Below are positions 6,586 to 11,817 of a stretch of 11,817 nucleotides of DNA, one piece after another. This DNA is from Bacteroidota bacterium (lineage in GTDB: Bacteria > Bacteroidota > Bacteroidia > Bacteroidales > CG2-30-32-10). A program made the translations under genes and the position numbers. Each line of letters begins with the position of its first letter. Positions within the stretch are counted from its first letter, which is position 1. The stretch is taken from assembly GCA_013334735.1 (NCBI GenBank), contig JAAXXA010000037.1, positions 1 through 11,817 on the forward strand, read 5' to 3'. The notes beneath the pieces were generated by a model that saw only the letters and a program-made list of their open reading frames with translations, had not been told where the DNA came from and did no database searches.

Positions 6586-8883
6586 ATGAAAACAAAATTA
6601 AATCATGGCTTTTCCCTTATCTCTTATGCCTTGTCTCTTTTTTTAACTTTTCACTTTTCACTTTCAACTTTTCACTCCTTTTCACAAGGTGTAGCCATTA
6701 ATGTTTCAGGTTCTTCTGCAAATAATTCTGCAATACTTGATATGAGTGGCAATACAAGAGGATTACTGATGCCTCGTATGAATACTAATGAACGTGATTT
6801 AATTATTGGAACTGATGGCGTAGCAGGTCATCCCCCTGCCGAAGGGCTTCAGATATATAATACTACTACCAAATGTTTTGAGGCATATATCAATGGCGCA
6901 TGGAGCATTATATCCTGCCCCGTTGCCTGTACTCCTCCTGCAGCTCCTGAGGCTGACGCAGCATCAAATGTAAGTTGTACATCATTTCAGGCTAATATGG
7001 TAATGTCAGTTTCCGGTGTTACTTCGTATTGCTTCGATGTAGCAACTGATGAGGGTTTTACCTCTTTTGTTTCCGGTTACAACAACCATATTGTAAATAA
7101 TACAACATTTTGTAATGTAACTGGTCTTACTCCCAATACAATTTATTATTATCGTATTAGATCATTATCTGTTTGTTATAGTGTAAACTCGAATGTTATT
7201 ACTGCTGCTACTACTACCGCTCCATCTTCTGCCCCAACAGCAGGTACCCACACTACAACACAAACCCAGATAGTTTGGAATTGGAATACTGTTAGCGGAG
7301 CTACAGGCTACAAATGGGGAACAACAACAACTTACAGTTCTGCTACAGATATGAGCGCAACTTCAACAAAAACAGAAACAGGTTTGACCTGTAATACCTC
7401 ATACACAAGGTATGTTTGGGCATACAATGCTTGTGGCTATTATTTCTCTCCCGTTGAATTGACACAAACTACTTCCGCTTGTTTTTACTGTGGCACTTCA
7501 ACAGTAGATGATATTGACGGTAACACATACAACACCATCAGCATAAATAATAAATGTTGGTTTCGTGAAAATTTGAAAACCACCAAATATTCAAATGGAG
7601 TATCAATGGTTGATGGAACAAGTGCCGGAAACATAACCGGAGATTACACTACAAAATATTATTTTGATTATGCCAATAATCCTGCAAATACCATAATTTA
7701 CGGAAAGTTATATACTTGGGCTGCGGTTATGAATGGTGCTTCTTCAAGTAATTCTGTGCCAAGCAGTGTGCAAGGTCCATGTCCTACGGACTGGTATGTT
7801 CCAAGCGATGCTGAATGGAATGTTATGGAAAAATATTTAGACAACTCAGTTGATACAACGCTTTCTGTAACTTGGACGGGTACAGATATTGGCAATAGAA
7901 TAAAAGAACCAGGCACAACTCATTGGGCAAGTGGTAACGGAGGCACTAATAGCAGTAATTTTACTGCTCTCCCGGGTGGCTATCGCAATCTTGATGGCAC
8001 CTTTGCGGGTATTAACAACTTTAGCGACTGGCATACTTCAACTGCTTACGATGCTACTAATGCATGGAGACGTGGCTTGGGCAACGCGTACGCTACCATT
8101 GGCAGAGAAAATAACAATAAATCGTATGGGTTTAGTGTTCGTTGCGTAAAAGAAAATCCGCCACCTTCATTTTCTTGCGGTAACACTCTTACAGACAGTA
8201 GAGACAATAAAACATATAGTACAGTTTTAATAGGTGATCAATGCTGGATGGGGCAAAACCTGAATTACGGACAATATGTTTCAGCTTCAACTGGGCAAGG
8301 GGCAGCAGGTACTCAAAAATATTGTTACGGTAATAATACTAGTTATTGTAATATTTACGGAGGGTTATACGAATGGGCGCAAATGATGACCGATACTGTA
8401 ACAGGTATTCAGCAAAGTTCATGTAATGGAACCGGTGCTTCACAGGTAAGATGTTCCACTCCTGTACAAGGAATTTGCCCTTCTGGTTGGCATATACCTT
8501 CGCATTATGAATGGACACGTTTAGAAAGAGTTGTTGGCGGCTCAGATAGCACAGCTTTTCCATATAATGTCACTACCACAGGTTGGCTAGGTACTACAGG
8601 TGAAGGAAGCAGCCTTAAAGAAGCAGGTACAAGCCATTGGACAAGTAATAATTGCACACCGCCGGGATCGTGCAATTCCAGTGGTTTCACAGGTCTTCCT
8701 GATGGTCGTTCTCTTTCCTCTTCTTTCTTCGATGTTGGTAATTACAGCAACTGGTGGTCTTCTACTGAATACGATGCCACGTATGCTTGGGGCAGGCACT
8801 TGGGCTACAGCTATGCCAAAGTATATCGTGCTCACGATGATAATAAGATGGGAGGGTTTAGTGTTCGATGCATTAAAGATTGA
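6586..8883 (+). CDS. Secreted FISUMP-domain protein with Fn3-like repeats (first paralogue)
   Basis: A 765-aa exported protein of unknown function. Residues 1-34 are a signal peptide (MKTK start, hydrophobic F/L/S-rich core, likely cleavage after FSQ). Residues ~35-110 form a conserved Bacteroidota surface-protein N-terminus (SAILDMSGNTRGLLMPRM ... GLQIYNTTTKCFEAYINGAW), resembling tail-fibre-like adhesin starts. Two Fn3-like domains follow (~118-210 and ~213-298; cf. ITGLTPNT-type VTGLTPNTIYYYRIRSL at 178-194). Two FISUMP (Fib_succ_major) domains occupy ~302-522 and ~531-765. Each has a CW..NL motif (CWFRENL 324-330; CWMGQNL 553-559), a CP.DW.VPS/CPSGWHIPS motif, and a closing GFSVRC-[VI]-K. 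There is no obvious C-terminal sorting domain or membrane anchor. Many cysteines fit a disulfide-bonded secreted protein. Ligand binding or adhesion is a guess from the lectin-like appearance. The signal-peptide codons are built from 7-nt repeat words. Confidence 0.9.
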   Translation: MKTKLNHGFSLISYALSLFLTFHFSLSTFHSFSQGVAINVSGSSANNSAILDMSGNTRGLLMPRMNTNERDLIIGTDGVAGHPPAEGLQIYNTTTKCFEAYINGAWSIISCPVACTPPAAPEADAASNVSCTSFQANMVMSVSGVTSYCFDVATDEGFTSFVSGYNNHIVNNTTFCNVTGLTPNTIYYYRIRSLSVCYSVNSNVITAATTTAPSSAPTAGTHTTTQTQIVWNWNTVSGATGYKWGTTTTYSSATDMSATSTKTETGLTCNTSYTRYVWAYNACGYYFSPVELTQTTSACFYCGTSTVDDIDGNTYNTISINNKCWFRENLKTTKYSNGVSMVDGTSAGNITGDYTTKYYFDYANNPANTIIYGKLYTWAAVMNGASSSNSVPSSVQGPCPTDWYVPSDAEWNVMEKYLDNSVDTTLSVTWTGTDIGNRIKEPGTTHWASGNGGTNSSNFTALPGGYRNLDGTFAGINNFSDWHTSTAYDATNAWRRGLGNAYATIGRENNNKSYGFSVRCVKENPPPSFSCGNTLTDSRDNKTYSTVLIGDQCWMGQNLNYGQYVSASTGQGAAGTQKYCYGNNTSYCNIYGGLYEWAQMMTDTVTGIQQSSCNGTGASQVRCSTPVQGICPSGWHIPSHYEWTRLERVVGGSDSTAFPYNVTTTGWLGTTGEGSSLKEAGTSHWTSNNCTPPGSCNSSGFTGLPDGRSLSSSFFDVGNYSNWWSSTEYDATYAWGRHLGYSYAKVYRAHDDNKMGGFSVRCIKD
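6610..6685 (+). repeat. Heptamer-phased repeat inside the signal-peptide coding region
   Basis: Within codons 9-34 of the first FISUMP gene the DNA steps by seven: TTTTCCC, TTATCTC, TTATGCC, TTGTCTC, then (after a 10-nt step) TTTTCAC, TTTTCAC, TTTCAAC, TTTTCAC, a 3-nt insert, and TTTTCAC. TTTTCAC is the unit of the array at 805-832. TTATGCC and TTGTCTC are reverse complements of words like GGCATAA in the array at 602-696. The second paralogue shows a weaker seven-base rhythm at 9095-9136, ending in the same TTTTCAC. Confidence 0.65.
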
Positions 8884-9039
8884 TTGTGCTGATTAGCAAA
8901 TAAGAAGATACTTCGCTAATTTGATAAACTTTATTGGCGATATAACATACAAATGGAAAATTAAATTTTTTTTACGGAATTATTTTGAAAAAAAGAACTT
9001 CAATTTTAAAAAATTATAAGAATTAAAAACATAAGAGAA
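8884..9039. other. Spacer between the two FISUMP genes
   Basis: A 156-nt A+T-rich gap. ATTAGC (8892-8897) and GCTAAT (8915-8920) flank GAAG-ATA-CTTC (8904-8914), a weak, bulged stem-loop just after the stop codon without a U-tract. I see no confident promoter. The second gene could be co-transcribed with the first or have its own weak start. Confidence 0.5.
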
Positions 9040-11244
9040 ATGAAAACAATAAAAAACTTTTTACCTGCAAGATGCATTCTTTATGCTTTTCTAGCTTTCA
9101 ACTTTTTTATACTTTTTACTTTTAACTGTTTTTCACAAGGAGTAGCCATTAATGTTACTGGCTCTTCTGCCGACAATTCTGCGATACTTGATTTGAGTAG
9201 TACCACACAAGGTATGCTCATACCTCGTATGAGTACTAATGAACGTGATTTAATTATTGGTACAGACGGCATTGCCGGTCATCCTCCTGCCGATGGGCTT
9301 CAGATATATAATACTACTACCAAATGTTTTGAAGCATATATCAATGGTGCTTGGAGCATTGTATCATGCCCTGTCGCTTGTATTACTCCTACAGCTCCCG
9401 AAGCTGCCGCTGCATCAAACGTAAGTTGTACATCCTTTCAAGCTAACATGGTTATGTCTGTATCCGGTGTTACCTCGTATTGCTTCGATGTAGCCACTGA
9501 TGCGGGTTTCACCTCTTTTGTTGCCGGTTACAACAACCGAATTGTAAATAATACAACAATATGCAATGTAACAGGTCTTACTTCCAACACAACTTATTAT
9601 TATCGTATCCGTTCATTATCGGTTTGCTACAGCGCTAGTTCAAATACAATATCTGTTACAACTATTTTACCCCTGTCTTCTGCTCCGACGACGGGGACTC
9701 ATGTAGCATCGCAAACACAAATAGTTTGGAATTGGAATACTGTAAGCGGAGCTACTGGTTACAAATGGGGAACAACTTCTACATACAGCTCTGCTACTGA
9801 TATGGGGACAGCTACAACAAAAACGGAAACAGGTTTAACTTGCAATACATCATATACTAGATATGTGTGGGCATATAGTACCTGTGGATATTATTCCACC
9901 CCAATCGAGATTACACAAACCTCTTCCGCTTGTTGGAATTGTGGAAGCGTTCTACCTGTTACACACACTTATGCTTCAGGAGGACCTGCGCCTGAAACAA
10001 AAACAGTAAGTTATGGAACAGTAACAACAAATCTTTCAGGAGCTGGCAAATGTTGGATAACCCAAAATTTAGGTTCTTCTAATCAGGCAACTTCAGCAAC
10101 TGATGCAACCGATGCCGCTGCAGGTTGGTATTGGCAGTTTAACCGTAAGCAAGGATATAAAATTGGACCAACTCCATCATGGACAATCACTACTATTAGT
10201 GAAAATAGCGAATGGCTTCAGGCTAACGACCCATGTACCATAGAACTTGGTACGGGTTGGCGTATTCCTACTAATACGGAATTGACTAATGTGGATGCAA
10301 ATGGTCAAACCGGAGGTTGGGATAATTATACTGAGGCTTATGCAGATGTGCTAAAACTACATGCAGCAGGATACTTGGTTGACGCCACTGGTTCTCTTAA
10401 TGCGCGTGGTACTGATGGCTATTATTTAAGTAGTACGCAGTACAGCAATACTAATAGTAATACTTTACATATATACACTGACATCAGCGCTATAACCAGC
10501 TACAGTAAGGCTTATGGTTTTTCGATTCGCTGCATCAAAGACCTTCCTCCATTCACTTGTGGCAATACTCTTACCGACAGTAGAGACAGTAAAACATACA
10601 GCACTGTTCAAATAGGTGATCAATGCTGGATGGCGCAAAACATGAATTACGGTACTTATGTTATTGTGGGTTCAGGACAGGGAGGCGCAGGCACACAAAA
10701 GTATTGCAAGGATATGAGTAACCAGAATGATGCTTCCTGCCCATTGGGTGGAATATACGAGTGGGCAGAGCTTATGAACGGTTCCTCAAGTTGCAATGGT
10801 ACAGGAGCTCCTCCTAATGACAAGTGCTCAATGCCTGTGCAAGGGATTTGCCCTGATGGCTGGCACATTCCTTCGCATTATGAATGGGCAACCCTGGAAC
10901 AAAGTGTGTGCGCAATAAGCCCTAGTGGTGGCGATTGTTCAACAAATTTCCCTTACGATGTTTCTACTATGGGATGGCGTGGAACGACAGAAGGGACAAA
11001 AATGAAAGCAACTACCAGCTGGTGGAGCAACACAGGTACAAACATTAGTAATTTCAATGTCATCGCTGTTGGTCATTCTTATGGCTATTTCAATGCTGCC
11101 GGCGAAAACGGACCATTTTGGACAGCTACCGGAATTGATACTGATAACGCCTGGCATCGGAATTTTAATTATAACAAAAGTACCGCGGACAGGGATCCTT
11201 GTCTTAAAACGTATGGTTTTGCTGTAAGGTGTGTTAAGGACTAA
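9040..11244 (+). CDS. Secreted FISUMP-domain protein with Fn3-like repeats (second paralogue)
   Basis: A 734-aa paralogue of the preceding gene. Residues 1-33 are a signal peptide ending FSQ-GVAIN as in its neighbour. Cys30 sits near the cleavage site but without a lipobox, and the neighbour has Ser there. Residues ~34-298 (N-terminal SAILDLSSTTQGMLIPRM domain plus two Fn3-like domains) are nearly identical to the first protein, with a 38-nt exact DNA match (6844-6881 with 9295-9332). The first C-terminal domain (~300-501) is a divergent FISUMP: CWITQNL (338-344), GTGWRIPTNTEL (404-415), GFSIRCIKD (493-501), but with a different central part rich in Thr/Ala. The second (~507-734) matches the neighbour's second FISUMP up to about residue 617 (LTDSRDSKTYS, CWMAQNM, CPDGWHIPSHYEW), then diverges before the closing GFAVRCVKD. 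Likely extracellular; function unknown. Start chosen at MKTIKN, preceded by a purine-rich TAAGAGAA. Confidence 0.9.
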   Translation: MKTIKNFLPARCILYAFLAFNFFILFTFNCFSQGVAINVTGSSADNSAILDLSSTTQGMLIPRMSTNERDLIIGTDGIAGHPPADGLQIYNTTTKCFEAYINGAWSIVSCPVACITPTAPEAAAASNVSCTSFQANMVMSVSGVTSYCFDVATDAGFTSFVAGYNNRIVNNTTICNVTGLTSNTTYYYRIRSLSVCYSASSNTISVTTILPLSSAPTTGTHVASQTQIVWNWNTVSGATGYKWGTTSTYSSATDMGTATTKTETGLTCNTSYTRYVWAYSTCGYYSTPIEITQTSSACWNCGSVLPVTHTYASGGPAPETKTVSYGTVTTNLSGAGKCWITQNLGSSNQATSATDATDAAAGWYWQFNRKQGYKIGPTPSWTITTISENSEWLQANDPCTIELGTGWRIPTNTELTNVDANGQTGGWDNYTEAYADVLKLHAAGYLVDATGSLNARGTDGYYLSSTQYSNTNSNTLHIYTDISAITSYSKAYGFSIRCIKDLPPFTCGNTLTDSRDSKTYSTVQIGDQCWMAQNMNYGTYVIVGSGQGGAGTQKYCKDMSNQNDASCPLGGIYEWAELMNGSSSCNGTGAPPNDKCSMPVQGICPDGWHIPSHYEWATLEQSVCAISPSGGDCSTNFPYDVSTMGWRGTTEGTKMKATTSWWSNTGTNISNFNVIAVGHSYGYFNAAGENGPFWTATGIDTDNAWHRNFNYNKSTADRDPCLKTYGFAVRCVKD

Positions 11245-11284
11245 TATTTCCCGGAAAGAAATACATAGTATCCTGATTTCTTCG

Positions 11285-11338
11285 TCTATGCCTTGCCTTT
11301 GTTGGTATTATCACCAACTTTGGCAAGAAAGGCATAGA
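11285..11338. repeat. Strong stem-loop after the second FISUMP gene
   Basis: TCTATGCCTT (11285-11294) pairs with AAGGCATAGA (11329-11338), GCC (11295-11297) with GGC (11322-11324), and GTTGGT (11301-11306) with ACCAAC (11313-11318) around loop ATTATC. A 3x3 TTT mismatch and a 4-nt bulge interrupt it. It starts 40 nt after the stop codon, so it could stabilise or end the transcript, but no U-tract follows. It is related to the stem-loop at 6360-6401, which favours a dispersed palindromic element. Confidence 0.7.
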
Positions 11339-11361
11339 TATGTAGCACATCAAAATAATAT

Positions 11362-11395
11362 TTTGCCGTAAATCTAATTAAAAAACTTACCTTTG
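11362..11395 (+). promoter_or_regulatory. Candidate Bacteroidota-type promoter facing right
   Basis: TTTG (11362-11365) and TACCTTTG (11388-11395) match the Bacteroidota -33 (TTTG) and -7 (TAnnTTTG) boxes, with a 22-nt spacer, slightly longer than the usual 19-21. TACCTTTGCA is a particularly typical -7 sequence. No gene follows within the remaining ~420 nt, so it would drive a long leader, a small RNA, or a gene beyond the edge. Confidence 0.45.
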
Positions 11396-11497
11396 CAAAA
11401 AAAATCATTTACTACTAAAAATCCTCTTTCGGACTTTTCCCTTCCTACGATAGTCAGGTTTTGGTTCTCAAAAAGATTTTACATTATTTTAATTCAA

Positions 11498-11545
11498 TAA
11501 CCATTAACACAAATAAGGCATAAGTTTACAAGGCATAAGGCAAAA
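11498..11545. repeat. Short mixed heptamer block (TAACCAT, GGCATAA)
   Basis: TAACCAT and TAACACA (11498-11511) are followed by GGCATAA (11517-11523), an 8-nt step, GGCATAA (11532-11538) and GGCAAAA. It combines the word of the array at the right edge with the word of the array at 602-696. Confidence 0.7.
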
Positions 11546-11660
11546 GTGATATTGGGTGCTAGTAAAATCGGAATTTATACCGTTTGCTTTTATATGTGCA
11601 ATATAATTCTTAAATTTCAATGAAAGCATTTCGGCATAATTGCAAGCAAACATTCTTAGC

Positions 11661-11676
11661 CTCCGCCATGGCGGAG
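11661..11676. repeat. 16-bp perfect palindrome CTCCGCCATGGCGGAG
   Basis: A G+C-rich perfect palindrome in otherwise A+T-rich non-coding DNA. Such CCGCCATGGCGG words occur as dispersed repeats in several bacterial groups. It could be a protein-binding site or a remnant of a mobile palindromic unit; nothing nearby decides. Confidence 0.6.
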
Positions 11677-11744
11677 CGAATCAATATTATATCTTTTAAT
11701 GCAACTTAGTATTAGTAAACGAACAAATTAACACTATAGCATAA

Positions 11745-11817
11745 TAACCAATAACCATTAACCATTAACCATTAACCATTAACCATTAAACATTAACCAT
11801 TAACCATTAACCATTAA
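11745..11817. repeat. Heptamer array (TAACCAT), truncated by window edge
   Basis: Ten full seven-base units without an indel from 11745 to 11814: TAACCAA, six TAACCAT-phase units with one TAAACAT variant, and further TAACCAT, then TAA at the edge. The array continues beyond the window, so its true length is unknown. Confidence 0.95.

Larger units (their letters stand above)
11245..11817. other. Non-coding right end
   Basis: These 573 nt contain a stem-loop (11285-11338), a promoter-like sequence (11362-11395), a short block of heptamer words (11498-11545), a 16-bp palindrome (11661-11676) and a heptamer array at the edge (from 11745). The longest noticeable frame, ATG at 11620 to TAG at 11709, is only 29 codons, includes the palindrome and resembles nothing. 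No RNA gene is recognised, though the stretch after the promoter-like site could be a leader of a gene beyond the window. Confidence 0.65.

Noticed and set aside
9127..9135. Lipoprotein signal at Cys30 of the second FISUMP protein
   Set aside because: TFNC lacks a lipobox (no small residue before Cys), and the near-identical first paralogue has Ser at the corresponding position.
6586..11244. Complete diversity-generating retroelement
   Set aside because: No reverse transcriptase, accessory gene or template repeat is present in the window, and paralogue differences are not restricted to adenine positions.
11582..11651. Inverted repeat GTTTGCT ... AGCAAAC
   Set aside because: Only seven pairs around a 56-nt loop in A+T-rich DNA; expected by chance.
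11620..11709. Small plus-strand gene of 29 codons
   Set aside because: Spans the CTCCGCCATGGCGGAG palindrome, has no recognisable motif or clear ribosome-binding site, and sits in repeat-rich spacer.
11745..11817. Telomere-like repeat marking a linear replicon end
   Set aside because: TAACCAT superficially resembles eukaryotic telomere units, but the same 7-nt periodic arrays with other words occur internally throughout the window, and the edge is only the window cut.

Overview
The window is A+T-rich and reads as Bacteroidota (Bacteroidales-like). The evidence is Fib_succ_major (FISUMP) surface proteins, TAnnTTTG-type promoter boxes, genes mostly without Shine-Dalgarno sites, and intergenic short-word repeats. 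This assignment is inferred from content, not from a marker gene.

Positions 1-6248 hold a selenocysteine (Sec) locus, all on the minus strand. Transcription runs right to left: selC (tRNA-Sec, anticodon UCA, 6156-6247), selA (4459-5880), selB (2350-4317), a class-V aminotransferase-fold cysteine desulfurase/selenocysteine lyase-like enzyme (822-1964), and a YedF selenium protein cut by the left edge (1-574). SelA converts Ser-tRNA-Sec to Sec-tRNA-Sec using selenophosphate. SelB carries it to the ribosome at SECIS-marked UGA codons. The desulfurase and YedF plausibly handle selenium or sulfur donation. selD and the selenoprotein clients are not in the window; selD is predicted just beyond position 1.

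Positions 6249-6585 are a divergent spacer with candidate promoters for both directions, an imperfect stem-loop and a perfect 20-bp palindrome.

Positions 6586-11244 hold two tandem plus-strand paralogues of 765 and 734 aa. Both are secreted multidomain proteins: signal peptide, a conserved N-terminal repeat-like domain, two Fn3-like domains and two C-terminal FISUMP domains. Their N-terminal ~300 residues are nearly identical. The first FISUMP domain differs between them, and the second is alike only in its N-terminal half, so the pair looks like a duplicated gene with domain replacement.

Positions 11245-11817 are non-coding: a stem-loop related to the one at 6360-6401, a promoter-like sequence, a 16-bp palindrome and a tandem array running off the right edge.

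The most unusual signal is a family of 7-nt-period arrays in nearly every spacer. Their words differ (TAATTCG/TAATTGA, TAATCGG, GGCATAA, AACTCNN, TTTTCAC, TAACCAT) but the period is always seven. Two arrays extend into the 3' ends of genes and supply the stop codon (desulfurase and selB). The same words in the same period appear to encode the signal peptide of the first FISUMP protein. A second unusual item is a ~208-bp nested inverted-repeat, MITE-like element between selB and the desulfurase gene.
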